A stretch of DNA of 64,000 nucleotides. It comes from Streptomyces sp. NBC_00464 (lineage in GTDB: Bacteria > Actinomycetota > Actinomycetes > Streptomycetales > Streptomycetaceae). Of this stretch, positions 43,954 to 53,021 are shown in pieces; position 1 is the stretch's first letter, and each line of letters opens with the position of its first letter. The stretch lies in assembly GCF_036013915.1 (NCBI RefSeq), contig NZ_CP107899.1:4464001-4528000 (forward strand). Direction: 5' to 3'. The position numbers and the translations under genes are program-made. Under the pieces are notes generated by a model. It had not been told where the DNA came from and made no database searches. It saw only the letters and a list, made by a program, of their open reading frames with translations.

Positions 43954-45776
43954 TTCCGGCCTCCGAAGGGCTGTGCGGGTGTACGGGTCCGGAGCGGGGC
44001 GGCGTAGCGCTGCTCCAGGCGGCTGACGAAGGTGTCGATGAAGGGCGGTGGCGCATCCGTCCAGGACCGCCAGTCGCGGGTCACCTCGGCAAGGTACGAC
44101 ATGCGCCGCAGGTGCAGCCAAGTGCCGTCACCCGTTAGGGATCTGAGGTCCACGGGGAGATGGGCGCGCAGCGCTTCGAGATAGTCGGCGAAGACATCGC
44201 TGCCGAAGTTCACCCGGGCGACCCCGTGCGCCCGCAGGGACGTCAGGTCGACCTTCGTCAGGGAGCTGCCGCCGTGCACGACAAGGCTCCGGCCGGAGTT
44301 CTCCAGGACCTTGGTGAAGGCCCGTACGAGCCCGTGATCGACGGCGGCATGCCGGTGCCCCCGTGCGGGTTCCGTGGCGAAGATGCCGTCCCACAGCCCG
44401 GTCTTGCGCTGTGCCTTCTCCAGGCGCTGCTCCAGCCACTTCGTCTCCAGCTCCTGCAGCAGCGGGTGCTGGAAGGCCGGGACGCTCGCGCGGGCCTCGC
44501 ACAGGACTGTGTCGAGCCGCTGTCCTGCATCGGGTCCCTCGACGTCCATCGCCCGGCGGACCATGGACGCGATCAGCCGGTGCTCGGCGGAGTACGCGGG
44601 CAGCCCGGCGGCCGTGAGGGACTGCTCGACCTGCGCGCACGCGGCGGCGAAGGCATGCAGATCGTCCCCGCCCGCGCTGTCCGACAGCAGGTCGATCTCG
44701 GCCAGCGACCGGCGGGTGGCGGCGAATCCGTAGTCGAAGCTGTGGAACTGGCCCACATGGGCCCCGATGAAATCGAGATCCGTGTCTTCGACGAAGCGCA
44801 CGAAGTCGGGCAGGGGAGTCTTCGACCACTTCCGCAGCCCGGCCCCGTCGATGCAGCCGATCTCACCCTCGACGAGTACGTCGTAGCGGCGCGCCAGTTC
44901 CGTGGCCGTGTTCGTGAACAGGACGTTCTGGTGCAGGGCGCGCCCGGAGCCGTCGACCATGACCGAGTCGAAGCCCGCCTCGCAGGCGGCGCGGACGACC
45001 TCGTAGTCGTCGGCGTGATCGAGGTGCAGCCGAAGGCGCGAGCCGAGGGCGGAGTTGAGCCGGTCCACGTCCTGCCGCAGCCGGCGGAAGACCTCGGCGA
45101 CGGTGGAGACCGGCTCGCGGCCCGCGCTGTCCGCGACGAAGAGCAGGGCCTCCTGCGGCGAGATCTCGCAGTACACCTCCTGCGAGGTGCGTGCGGAGAG
45201 CAAGGCGTACGGCAGCAGCATCGACGGGTGCTTCACGTTGAAGTTCGGCACGGCGCCGGTCCAGCGTGCGGGGCGGGTGCCGGCGGACGCGACGCTGCGG
45301 TGCGGGACCGCGGAGTGCCGGTTGCGCAGTTCCCAGTGGAATTCGCGCCGTACGCGCTGCACCTCGTCGACGAAGGCGTTCAGATCCGTGTCGCCGGGGG
45401 ACAGGGTGCGCACCAGCGGGCCCAGGGCACTCGGATCCAGCGCCCGGGGGTCCTCGACGGCGAAGACGACGCCGAGATGCGGGTCGTGGCGACGCAGCTC
45501 CTCCGCACGGCGTGCCGCCCAGGCCAGCGCGGCCAGGCCGCTGACGGGGAGCTCCTCGCACACGAAGGCCACCGACTGGGCGGCGAGCGTTTCGAGGACC
45601 CGCTCCGGCGTCAGCCGGTCGTCGGCGAGGACGGTACGCAGCGCGAGCCGCTCCAGCTGCTGCCGGGCCCACTCCGTGTTCCAGACGTCCATGCCGATGA
45701 CGGCGTGCGGGGTGTCGGTCCGGCGGCGCAGCGCATCGCTGCCGGGCAGGGGAAGGGCAGGGTGCACCGGAATCAT
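43950..45776 (-). CDS. class II fructose-bisphosphate aldolase-like protein, enlarged
   Basis: 608 residues, against about 290-360 for normal class II aldolases. Residues 1-170 are an added domain of unknown type. The aldolase-like TIM barrel begins about residue 175 (VPNFNVKHPSMLLPYALLSA). Metal and catalytic residues are visible: D253-H254 in LHLDHADD, E304 in VEGEIGCIDG, H340 in FIGAHVGQFH, H501 in LVVHGGSSLTKVD, and N523 in RVNFGSDVF. Between H340 and H501 is an insertion of over 100 residues. It should catalyse zinc-dependent aldol chemistry, perhaps releasing or using an aldehyde for the coupled SHMT-like enzyme. ATG at 45776 overlaps that gene's stop. Confidence 0.82.
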   Translation of the reverse strand: MIPVHPALPLPGSDALRRRTDTPHAVIGMDVWNTEWARQQLERLALRTVLADDRLTPERVLETLAAQSVAFVCEELPVSGLAALAWAARRAEELRRHDPHLGVVFAVEDPRALDPSALGPLVRTLSPGDTDLNAFVDEVQRVRREFHWELRNRHSAVPHRSVASAGTRPARWTGAVPNFNVKHPSMLLPYALLSARTSQEVYCEISPQEALLFVADSAGREPVSTVAEVFRRLRQDVDRLNSALGSRLRLHLDHADDYEVVRAACEAGFDSVMVDGSGRALHQNVLFTNTATELARRYDVLVEGEIGCIDGAGLRKWSKTPLPDFVRFVEDTDLDFIGAHVGQFHSFDYGFAATRRSLAEIDLLSDSAGGDDLHAFAAACAQVEQSLTAAGLPAYSAEHRLIASMVRRAMDVEGPDAGQRLDTVLCEARASVPAFQHPLLQELETKWLEQRLEKAQRKTGLWDGIFATEPARGHRHAAVDHGLVRAFTKVLENSGRSLVVHGGSSLTKVDLTSLRAHGVARVNFGSDVFADYLEALRAHLPVDLRSLTGDGTWLHLRRMSYLAEVTRDWRSWTDAPPPFIDTFVSRLEQRYAAPLRTRTPAQPFGGRN

Positions 45777-47212
45777 CGGAACACCTCGCCGAGCAGGCGG
45801 GCCGCCGCCGGTGAACCGATGTGGTCGTCGAAGGAGTAGGCGAGCCGGTCGAGGGTGAAGTTCTGGAGCAGATGCGCCACTTCGGTGCGGACCGCCGTCG
45901 GCTCCGCCCGCCGCAGCACCACTCTGGCCACCAGCCGGGCCACTTCCCGCATCTCCGCCTCACGCAGTCCGCGGCGGGTCATCGCCTGCACGCCGAGCCT
46001 GAGGCCGTGCAGACCGTTGCTGCCGGGTACCTCGATGTTGGTGGTACGGATTCCGGCGCGCGCCAGGTCACCCAGTGCCAGCGCCAGCGCGTCGGAGGCG
46101 CACCCGGTGATGATGTGGACCTGATGGGTTTCCGTGAATCCGAAGGATTCCCCGGATACCCGGACGCCCTCCTCGTGCAGTGTGCCGGCGAGTGCCTTGG
46201 CGTTGGCGAGTATCTGCCGTGCGTAGTCGTGTCCGTAGAGGGCGATTTCGGACAGGGCCACATACATGGGCGCGATCAGTTCGGCATGGGAATTGCTCTG
46301 CATCTGCGGGCAGATCCAGTCCGAAACGGACTTCAGCTTCGGATGGTCCGCGTCGCGGAAAGCGACATAGGCCTTCTGCGGTCCCGGGATGGTCTTGTGG
46401 GTGTTGCCATGAATGGCGTCCGCGCCGAGCAGCGTCGGCTGCGGCAGGGCGCCGCCCGCTATCAGGGCGCCGTCGTGACTTGCGTCATAGGCGAGGAAAA
46501 CGCCTTCGGGAAGCGCGGCGCGGATCTGCGCCAGCGGCTGCCACCGCAGTTTGAAGGACTGGTCGAGGATGACGAGCTTGATCTCCGGATGTTCTGCCAC
46601 CAGGACGGCCAGCCGGTCCACGTCGACGAGGAGGGTCCGGTCCACCATCGGCAGGTGGTAGGTGTTGATGCCCGCCGCGCCGGCCAGCGACTCCAGGGCG
46701 AAATGGCCACCGTCCTTGTGCGCGAAGTGCACGAAGCCGTCGCCGCGTGCACAGGTGCCCAGCAGGACGCCCTGCTCCGCGACGGAGCCGCCGTTGGGCC
46801 GCCAGTCGAAGGTCGCCGCCTCGAAGAGCTGCTGGCCGAGGCCCGTCAGCTTCGCCACCAGCGACGCGTTGGCGCCCGAGTCCGGGAAGGACCATTCGCC
46901 GGGCTCGGAGGCGTACGGCGGAGCGAACTCGTAGAAGCTGCCCTGCAGTCCGCCACCCAGCATGCGAACCAGCTTGCTCGGGTAGTTCTCGCTGGCCGTG
47001 AGGCTCAGGTGCTGCTCGCGGTAGGTGTTGTCCAGTACGAAGTCCGAGGTGAGCCGCTCCAGCATGTGCGCCACCCGGTCGACCGACCACGCCTCCCCGG
47101 CCGGGACCGCGTCGGTCCTCTCCGCGATTTCCCGACCGTCACTTCTTGTCACCCCGTCGATGATGCCTTCCGCCTCGTCGACAATCCCTTGGGCACTCTC
47201 CGTCGCACGCAT
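45773..47212 (-). CDS. SHMT-like PLP enzyme, candidate threonine aldolase/transaldolase
   Basis: 479 residues. Fold-type I SHMT motifs in order: HLSLTASENYPS at about 69 (SHMT: LIASEN), NGGSVAEQGVLLG at about 140, YDASHDGALIAGG with D243/H246 over the PLP ring, and IHGNTHKTIPGPQKA with Schiff-base K273. The post-Lys loop reads PGPQ, not the RGPRGG of housekeeping SHMT. To my knowledge this resembles threonine transaldolases of natural-product pathways; this is an inference. It would join glycine (from threonine or serine) to an aldehyde, giving a beta-hydroxy-alpha-amino acid. An N-terminal extension of about 45 residues is unusual. First gene of the four-gene operon. Confidence 0.85.
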   Translation of the reverse strand: MRATESAQGIVDEAEGIIDGVTRSDGREIAERTDAVPAGEAWSVDRVAHMLERLTSDFVLDNTYREQHLSLTASENYPSKLVRMLGGGLQGSFYEFAPPYASEPGEWSFPDSGANASLVAKLTGLGQQLFEAATFDWRPNGGSVAEQGVLLGTCARGDGFVHFAHKDGGHFALESLAGAAGINTYHLPMVDRTLLVDVDRLAVLVAEHPEIKLVILDQSFKLRWQPLAQIRAALPEGVFLAYDASHDGALIAGGALPQPTLLGADAIHGNTHKTIPGPQKAYVAFRDADHPKLKSVSDWICPQMQSNSHAELIAPMYVALSEIALYGHDYARQILANAKALAGTLHEEGVRVSGESFGFTETHQVHIITGCASDALALALGDLARAGIRTTNIEVPGSNGLHGLRLGVQAMTRRGLREAEMREVARLVARVVLRRAEPTAVRTEVAHLLQNFTLDRLAYSFDDHIGSPAAARLLGEVFR

Positions 47213-47661
47213 GTATGAAGCCCCCGTTCATTGATCGCTCATTTATCGCTCGTAATCGCCGCGCCCGGTTCGGCAGCAGGGCGGCAGAAGTCGATTGGAG
47301 GGGAGGCGGCTACGTCGGCGCACGGCTCTGTGCGCGGACGGAAGATTCTGTTCTGCCTCCGCGTCCCCCGGTCCTGCGGTGATAGGCCTCGGGATACCAG
47401 GGCCTACCAGCGTTGCAGACCCTACAAGGTATGGATCAGCCACAGTCGATGAGATCAAGCCGTTGATTAGGGCCCTTTCTCGCCTTACTCGAAGCGGTGA
47501 CCGGCAATTGCCGGCAGAGTCCGCAGGTCCGCGTCGACCTGCGGGGAGCAGCGCACAGGGGCCGGGGCCGTACCCCCGCTCCCGACATCTGCACCCGTTA
47601 TGGATCTGGCCTGATACCGATCACCGAGCCGGCGGGGCTCGGGCGATCGGAGTGTTCGGCT
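47213..47661. other. intergenic region upstream of the SHMT-like operon
   Basis: About 450 bp with no convincing gene. It should contain the promoter of the SHMT-like/aldolase/deacylase/EamA operon. The first 30 bp upstream of the ATG are AT-rich with GGGGG as a possible ribosome site. I see no recognisable riboswitch or leader peptide. Confidence 0.5.
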
Positions 47662-47693
47662 CCGCTGCGCCCCGTCCGGACGGGGCGCAGCGG
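47662..47693 (-). terminator. terminator of the amino acid importer operon
   Basis: A 32-bp perfect palindrome (CCGCTGCGCCCCGTCC and its complement) 8 bp past the stop of the substrate-binding protein gene. Confidence 0.75.
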
Positions 47694-47700
47694 CGGGGTG

Positions 47701-48675
47701 TCAGGACTTGGGGATGCCCGGCGGGTTGATCTCCGACTTCTGCAGAGCCTCCGCCTGCAGCCCCCATCTCTTGAGGACCTTCGTGTAAGTCCCGTCGGCC
47801 ATCACGGCGTTGAGGGCCTTGGCGAGGGGCCCGGCCAGGCCGTTGCCCTTGCGGACGGTGCCGCCGATCCGGCCCTCCAGGCCGCCGCCGCTGCTGGAGA
47901 ACGTGCCGATCACTTTGGTCTTGCCGCTGGCGACGGCGTGATAGGCGCCCGCCGGGCCGGGGCCGAGGTAGGCGTCGACCCTGCCGGAGCCGAGCGCCAG
48001 GTAGTAGTCGGCGGGGTTCTGGAAGTTCTTCACGGTCACGGGCTTGCGCTTCTTGGCGCGGTTCTCCCGGTCCCATGTCCGGAGCAGCTGTTCCTGGTTC
48101 GTGCCGGGGGTCACCGCGATGGTCCGGCCGGCGACGTCCTCGGGGCCACGCACGGTCCAGTCCGCGTCCCGGGGTGCCTCGAAGGCGACCTCGTCGGCAC
48201 GGTAGGTCGCGAAGTCGTACTTCTCCTTGCGCTCCTCGGTCACCGTCACATTGGTCATGGCGAGCTCGTACTTGCCGCTGTCCAGGCCGATGAAGATGTT
48301 CTCCCACGACACGGTGTGGAAGCGGGGCTTCAGGCCGAGCACGTCCGCGACCAGGGTCGCCAGATCGGGCTCCGCGCCGATCACCGTCCGGTTGTCGTTC
48401 GCGTAGAAGCTCAGTGGCGGTTCGGTGCCGGCCAGATTGACGATGTCGAGGACACCGTCCTTGCGGACGGACTCGGGTACCGAGCCGGCGATGGCCGCCA
48501 CCCGCTCGGCACGCACCCGGTTCTGATCGGCCGTCAGATTCATCCGGGTGCCGTCGGCTGCCTTCGCCGGGGGTGCGTCCTTCCCGGACTCGGGGTCCGC
48601 GCAGCCGGCGACGGCGAGGGCGAGGCAACAGGAGAGTGCGGTGAGGGCGGCGGCGCGCCCGGGGACGTGTCTCAT
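47701..48675 (-). CDS. amino acid ABC importer, substrate-binding lipoprotein
   Basis: 324 residues from ATG at 48675, with AGGGA about 7 nt upstream; 48714 is a longer alternative. The signal peptide ends in the lipobox LAVAGCAD. The mature protein is a family 3 solute-binding protein: LDIVNLAGTEPPLSFYANDN, VIGAEPDLATLVADVLGLKP, NIFIGLDSGKYELAMTNVTV and VAGRTIAVTPGTNQEQLL. Such proteins bind polar or basic amino acids at the membrane surface. It is the last gene of the leftward operon with the matching ATPase and permease, and ends in a strong palindromic terminator. Confidence 0.92.
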   Translation of the reverse strand: MRHVPGRAAALTALSCCLALAVAGCADPESGKDAPPAKAADGTRMNLTADQNRVRAERVAAIAGSVPESVRKDGVLDIVNLAGTEPPLSFYANDNRTVIGAEPDLATLVADVLGLKPRFHTVSWENIFIGLDSGKYELAMTNVTVTEERKEKYDFATYRADEVAFEAPRDADWTVRGPEDVAGRTIAVTPGTNQEQLLRTWDRENRAKKRKPVTVKNFQNPADYYLALGSGRVDAYLGPGPAGAYHAVASGKTKVIGTFSSSGGGLEGRIGGTVRKGNGLAGPLAKALNAVMADGTYTKVLKRWGLQAEALQKSEINPPGIPKS

Positions 48676-48736
48676 CTGCGGTTCCCTGACGTTGGTGTCG
48701 AGTGGTGTGGTCATCGGGGGCGGGCGGGCGGAACGG

Positions 48737-49507
48737 TCAAAGGACCTTGGAGAGGAACATCCGGGTACGTGCGTGGCGCGGGGCGCCGAGGACCTGCTCG
48801 GGAGGTCCGGCCTCGACGACGGCTCCGGCGTCCATGAAGACCACCGTGTCGGCGACCTCCCGGGCGAATCCCAGTTCGTGCGTGGCGACGACCATCGTCG
48901 TGCCTTCCAGGGCGAGGTCCTTGATCACGGCCAGTACCTCGCTCACCAGCTCCGGATCGAGTGCGGAGGTGGGTTCGTCGAAGAGGAGGAGGACCGGCTC
49001 CAGGGCGAGTGCCCGTGCGATGGCCACGCGCTGCTGCTGTCCGCCCGACAGCTGGCGCGGGTAGGCGTCGCCGCGGTCGGCGAGGCCGACCCTGGCGAGC
49101 AGCCGGGCGGCTCGCTCCCGGGCCCGGTCGGGGGGCACGCCCAGCGCGCCGATGGGGGCCTCGGTGAGGTTCTCGGTCACGGTCAGATGCGGGAACAGGT
49201 TGAAGTTCTGGAAGACGAAGCCGATACGGGTGCGCTGCCGCAGCAGCTCCCGGTCCCGCAGCGCGACCAGGGCGCGGCGGTGGCGGCGGTAGCCCATCAG
49301 CTCGCCGTCGACCAGGACATGTCCCCGGTCGGGGGTCTCCAGGTGGTTGATGGCACGCAGCAGGGTCGACTTGCCCGCGCCGGACGGTCCGATCACCGCG
49401 GCGACCTCGCCCCTGCGCAGCGAGAGGTCCACACCCCGCAGCACCTCGGTCCCGCCGAACGCCTTGTGGATGCCTCGTACGTCCAGGGCCGGGGTCTCGT
49501 CGGTCAT
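48737..49507 (-). CDS. amino acid ABC importer ATPase (GlnQ/HisP-like)
   Basis: 256 residues from ATG at 49507, overlapping the permease stop as ATGA. Walker [20 protein letters not shown]-loop [16 protein letters not shown], signature [15 protein letters not shown], Walker [15 protein letters not shown] and switch H in [12 protein letters not shown] are all of the polar amino acid type. [11 protein letters not shown] is highly characteristic of the HisP/GlnQ group. It works with the permease and binding protein flanking it. Confidence 0.95.
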   Translation of the reverse strand: MTDETPALDVRGIHKAFGGTEVLRGVDLSLRRGEVAAVIGPSGAGKSTLLRAINHLETPDRGHVLVDGELMGYRRHRRALVALRDRELLRQRTRIGFVFQNFNLFPHLTVTENLTEAPIGALGVPPDRARERAARLLARVGLADRGDAYPRQLSGGQQQRVAIARALALEPVLLLFDEPTSALDPELVSEVLAVIKDLALEGTTMVVATHELGFAREVADTVVFMDAGAVVEAGPPEQVLGAPRHARTRMFLSKVL

Positions 49508-50451
49508 GCGTCGGCCCTCCCGCCGCCGTCGGAGCCGACCCAGGCGAAGCGGCGCTCCACCCGGCGCTGCACCAGGGTCAGTACGGTGGTGAGCACGAGG
49601 TACCACACGGTGGCGACCATGAGCAGCGGGACGACGCGGCCGTTGCGTCCGTACACGATCTGGACGCGGTAGAAGAGCTCGCCGATCGCCATCACCGACA
49701 CCAGCGAGGTGGACTTCAGCAGGGAGATGATCTCGTTGGCGGCGTTCGGAAGGATGGCGCGCATGGCCTGGGGCAGCACGATGCGGCGCCACTGGCGCAG
49801 CCGCGGGATGCCCAGGGCGTTCGCCGCCAGCAGCTGCCCGGGGTCGACGGAGGCCACTCCGCCGCGTACGACCTCTGCCGCGTAAGCGGATTGATGGAGC
49901 GTCAGGCCGATGATGGCGGCGGTCATCGTGCCGATGAGATGCAGGGTGTCGGCGGACGCGAGGACCGGGCCGAACGGAATGCCCACACCGATCCGCCGGT
50001 ACAGATAGGCCAGGTTGAACCAGAACAGCAGCTGGACCATGAGCGGGACCGAACGCAGCGCCCATACATAGGCCCAGGCGACACTGCGCAGCACCCGGCT
50101 GCGCGACAGCCGCATGACCCCGACGACGCTGCCGAGCGCGAAGCCCAGGACCCCGGAGACGATCACCAGCTGGACGGTGACCCAGACCGCTGAGACCACC
50201 GTCTCGCTCAGCAGGTAGTCGAAGAAGACTCCCCATTCCCAGGCCGGGTTGGCCACCAGGCCGTGCACGAACTGGGCGGCGAGCACCAGGCCGATGCCAC
50301 CCGCCACCCACCGCCAGGGTCGGGGAGCGGGCACGTGCGGCAGCGCGTCCAGGTCGTCCGGCCGGTCCGGAGCGTCGGTCGCCTTCGGTGACACGGCCGG
50401 CGTCACAGCGGGGCCCGCGGGTCGGCGGGACCATCGCGTACCGAGTGCCAA
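49504..50451 (-). CDS. amino acid ABC importer permease (HisM/GlnP-like)
   Basis: 315 residues from TTG at 50451, preceded by GAGGAG at 5 nt. About five helices; the region [20 protein letters not shown] and the motif [20 protein letters not shown] followed by [18 protein letters not shown] form the conserved EAA loop that contacts the ATPase. The first 45 residues are a hydrophilic extension. It forms a homodimeric channel for a polar amino acid. Confidence 0.93.
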   Translation of the reverse strand: MALGTRWSRRPAGPAVTPAVSPKATDAPDRPDDLDALPHVPAPRPWRWVAGGIGLVLAAQFVHGLVANPAWEWGVFFDYLLSETVVSAVWVTVQLVIVSGVLGFALGSVVGVMRLSRSRVLRSVAWAYVWALRSVPLMVQLLFWFNLAYLYRRIGVGIPFGPVLASADTLHLIGTMTAAIIGLTLHQSAYAAEVVRGGVASVDPGQLLAANALGIPRLRQWRRIVLPQAMRAILPNAANEIISLLKSTSLVSVMAIGELFYRVQIVYGRNGRVVPLLMVATVWYLVLTTVLTLVQRRVERRFAWVGSDGGGRADA

Positions 50452-50480
50452 CGGGACTCCTCAGGGTGGTTCGGGGCGGT

Positions 50481-51170
50481 TCAACCGCCGTCGGCTCGGC
50501 GCGCGTTCACGCCGAGGAGCAGGCCGGTGACGAGATCGGGCCGGCTGAGCATGGGGCAGTGCCCCACCGGCCACTCATGGCGCCCGGTGCATCGCGCGGC
50601 CATGGCGCGCTGCATCTCCGGATCCAGGGCGCGGTCCGACCCGCAGACGAGGTAGGTGGACGGGGTCTCGCGCCAGGCGTGCCGTACCGGGCGGGCCCGG
50701 CCGTACCCGGGACCCTGGGGGCGCAGCCAGGAAACGGCGCGTGCCGCGAGGTCGTCGGGGCTGTCGTGGTAGAGCACATCGGCGGCCCGTTCGGGCAGCA
50801 GCCTGGTGGTGCCGTCGTGGCTTTCCGCCACAGCCGCCGCCAACAGGGCACTGGTGCCGCCCATGTCGGCGGTGGACTCCCCTTCCGCGAGGACGAACCC
50901 CGCGACGTACACGAGGTGGGCCACCCCGTGCAGCCCGGTCGCCACCGAACCCCCGTAGGAGTGGCCGAGGACGACGGGCGGCTCGGGCAGCGCGTCCACG
51001 AGCCGCTGGACGTGGGCGGTGTCGGCGGCGAGCGAGCCGCGCTGGAGCCACGGCGTGTGGACCGTGACCCCGTGCTGCCGCAGCACGGCGCGCAGCGGCC
51101 CGAAATGGTGGGGGGTGTGCCAGCGCCCCGGCACCAGGACGACAGGGGCGGAAGGGGCGACAGAGGTCAT
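50481..51170 (-). CDS. alpha/beta hydrolase
   Basis: 229 residues from ATG at 51170, which overlaps the HAD gene's stop as [24 protein letters not shown] opens the fold, the nucleophile elbow is [11 protein letters not shown] (GxSxG), and the late His is in [16 protein letters not shown]. The short lid and size fit small esterase or amidase-type hydrolases of the RsbQ/EstC group. It is encoded with a phosphatase, an oxygenase and an amino acid importer, so it may act on an ester or lactone intermediate. Substrate unknown. Confidence 0.9.
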   Translation of the reverse strand: MTSVAPSAPVVLVPGRWHTPHHFGPLRAVLRQHGVTVHTPWLQRGSLAADTAHVQRLVDALPEPPVVLGHSYGGSVATGLHGVAHLVYVAGFVLAEGESTADMGGTSALLAAAVAESHDGTTRLLPERAADVLYHDSPDDLAARAVSWLRPQGPGYGRARPVRHAWRETPSTYLVCGSDRALDPEMQRAMAARCTGRHEWPVGHCPMLSRPDLVTGLLLGVNARRADGG

Positions 51171-51910
51171 GTGTCCGGCCGTTCCGCGGACCGCTGCCGC
51201 AGCAGTCCGCCAACGGTCAGCAGGACCGCTTCGGTGTCGGCGAGGCCGTGCAGGACCGCGTCGGCTCCGACCGCCATGAGCTCGCTCGCGTCGGCCGCGT
51301 GGCGCGCCACCCCCACCGCCCGGACCCCGTGCGTCCTGCCCACGGCGATGTCGCGGGGGGTGTCCCCCACGACGACGATCCGGGCCGGCGGACAGTCGGT
51401 GCCGAGGGACCGCCGGGCACGCTCGCGAGCCAGTGGCAGCAGCGCGGTACGGTCCTCGGCCTCGTCGCCGTACGCCCCGATGGCCAGGTCCAGATGCTGG
51501 TCGAGGCCGAAGGCGCGCAGCTTGGTGGCGGCGGACCGGCGCGTGTTCCCGGTGAGCACGGTCTGCCGGATGCCGGGGCTGCCGGCGAGCGCTGTGAGCG
51601 CCCGCGCGGCGCCCGGCATGCGGTGCCCCTCTGCGGCCAGGGACTCGCCCAGTCGGTCCATCTCGTCGTCGACCGCGTCGAGCAGCCGCTGTACGAGAGC
51701 GTCCGAAGGGCGCGGTTCGTTCCGGCCGAGCGCCCGTGCCGCGATGTGCCGTGCGGTGGCCCCCGCGATGCCGGGGGCCGGGCCGAGCGGCTGTCCGGTG
51801 ATGCGCCGGAAGGCCCGGTCGTACGCGCGGCCGGTCACGCGGGAACAGTCGACCAGGGTGTGGTCGATGTCCCACAGGAGCAGCGCCGGGGGTTGGAGCA
51901 GGCTGTCCAC
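51167..51910 (-). CDS. HAD-family hydrolase (phosphatase) 1
   Basis: 247 residues with HAD motifs: I LLLWDIDHTLVD near the N-terminus, II VLTGNTRRSAA, III Lys in the CPPARIV-preceding helix region, and IV VVGDTPRDIAVG. A helical cap lies between motifs I and II, as in phosphoglycolate-phosphatase-like enzymes. In motif I the second Asp (D-x-D) is present. It should dephosphorylate a small phosphorylated metabolite. Starts with GTG at 51910, 8 bp after the oxygenase stop, and overlaps the hydrolase gene. Confidence 0.9.
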   Translation of the reverse strand: MDSLLQPPALLLWDIDHTLVDCSRVTGRAYDRAFRRITGQPLGPAPGIAGATARHIAARALGRNEPRPSDALVQRLLDAVDDEMDRLGESLAAEGHRMPGAARALTALAGSPGIRQTVLTGNTRRSAATKLRAFGLDQHLDLAIGAYGDEAEDRTALLPLARERARRSLGTDCPPARIVVVGDTPRDIAVGRTHGVRAVGVARHAADASELMAVGADAVLHGLADTEAVLLTVGGLLRQRSAERPDT

Positions 51911-51918
51911 CGGGGCTG

Positions 51919-52707
51919 TCAGGCCCAGGTGACGGCGTAGTCGAGCAGGTCGTCCCGGAAGCCGAGGGAGAACTCCACCGTGACGAGTTCGCCCGTGGAG
52001 ACGGGGGTGATCCGGTGGTACCAGTCCGGGTTGAAGAGGATGACGTCACCGTCGCGAGGGGCGTACCGGTCGGTGTGCGCTCCCTCCACGACGGACTCGG
52101 CGCAGCCGGCGCCGTCCGCGGTGCGGTGGGCTTCGTCGCCCGGCTCCCAGGCGCGGTCGTGCACGAGCAGTTCGCCGCCGTCGGCAGCGCTGTCCGCGAC
52201 GACCACGCACTGAAGCTGGTAGGCGAGGTAGGTGAGCGCGATGTTGGTGCCGTCGCCCTCGCGCATGATGTTGTGGCTGGCGAGCCACGAGGCCGACTCC
52301 GGGGTACGGGCCCGGAGCACGGCCTCGCCGAAGGCGCCCTCGCCGTCCTCGACGGCCACCTCGACGGAGCTGAGCCCGAAGGACTCCCGCAGGGCCTCTC
52401 GCGCCCGGGCCTGCAGGTCGAAGCCCGCCCGGTCCAGCGCCTCGCGGGCCTGGTCGGCGCGCTCGTGGTAGGAGTCGGTCTCGTCGAGGAAGTCGGTGAG
52501 CGGAGCCCCCAACAGCTGCGCGGTGTCCGCGTCGACGAGCAGTTTCCGGATCCGGGCCGCCTGGTCGGCGACGTAATCGGCCGGGAAGAGATTGCGCAGA
52601 ACGACGACAGCCGTATCGCCATTGGTCAAGTGGCGTAGCGACTCGAACTGTGCGTGCTCGTCCCGCGTATCGATGACAGTGGGTTTCCAGTCCTGAGCAG
52701 TCGGCAT
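51919..52707 (-). CDS. putative 2-oxoglutarate/Fe(II) oxygenase-like protein
   Basis: 262 residues from ATG at 52707, with AAGGAGA 8 nt upstream. The C-terminal half has a double-stranded beta-helix pattern: ALTYLAYQLQCVVVADSAAD, GGELLVHDRAW, GDVILFNPDWYHRITPV and LVTVEFSLGF. The second metal His (YHR) and the 2OG-side strand are clear. The first HxD is not: the best candidate is SHNIMREGD, so iron binding is uncertain. Proteins of this shape hydroxylate amino acids in several pathways. It is the first gene of the importer operon and divergent from a PIG-L deacetylase. Confidence 0.65.
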   Translation of the reverse strand: MPTAQDWKPTVIDTRDEHAQFESLRHLTNGDTAVVVLRNLFPADYVADQAARIRKLLVDADTAQLLGAPLTDFLDETDSYHERADQAREALDRAGFDLQARAREALRESFGLSSVEVAVEDGEGAFGEAVLRARTPESASWLASHNIMREGDGTNIALTYLAYQLQCVVVADSAADGGELLVHDRAWEPGDEAHRTADGAGCAESVVEGAHTDRYAPRDGDVILFNPDWYHRITPVSTGELVTVEFSLGFRDDLLDYAVTWA

Positions 52708-53021
52708 ACGCCGGTCTCCTTGTGCGTAGTGTCCGTGTGCAGGAGATTTCAGTAAGCAAGAGACTGCGGCCCGGGCAGTCACGCCAGCACGGACTCCATT
52801 CACTGGAATTCCAAAGGATCTGGTTCCGGAAATGGCGCGAAGGCACGTGACGCGGTGGCGCAGCCTGGTGAACTTACCTGGCCGACACCCATCGGTGTCA
52901 ACGATCGATCTCAGCATATGAGTTGCGTACCGAAAGGGGATCTGATGGCTGTAGTCGATGTTTACTTAAGTCTTCGCGGCGGGCTTATGCCGAAGATCGT
53001 GTGCGGGCTAGTGTGAAACGT
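52708..53021. other. divergent intergenic region
   Basis: 314 bp between the oxygenase-like and PIG-L genes. Lower GC than its surroundings, as expected for promoters. No gene or distinctive operator found. Confidence 0.5.

Noticed and set aside
45773..47212. Housekeeping glyA (serine hydroxymethyltransferase)
   Set aside because: An N-terminal extension, a changed post-lysine loop (PGPQ for RGPRGG) and coupling to an aldolase, tRNA deacylase and exporter make a primary-metabolic role unlikely, though it cannot be excluded without phylogeny.
34067..47212. Phosphonate or fluorometabolite cluster
   Set aside because: No PEP mutase, phosphonopyruvate decarboxylase, fluorinase or halogenase motif is present in the window. 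The similarity to the fluorothreonine locus is limited to the SHMT-like, deacylase and transporter roles.
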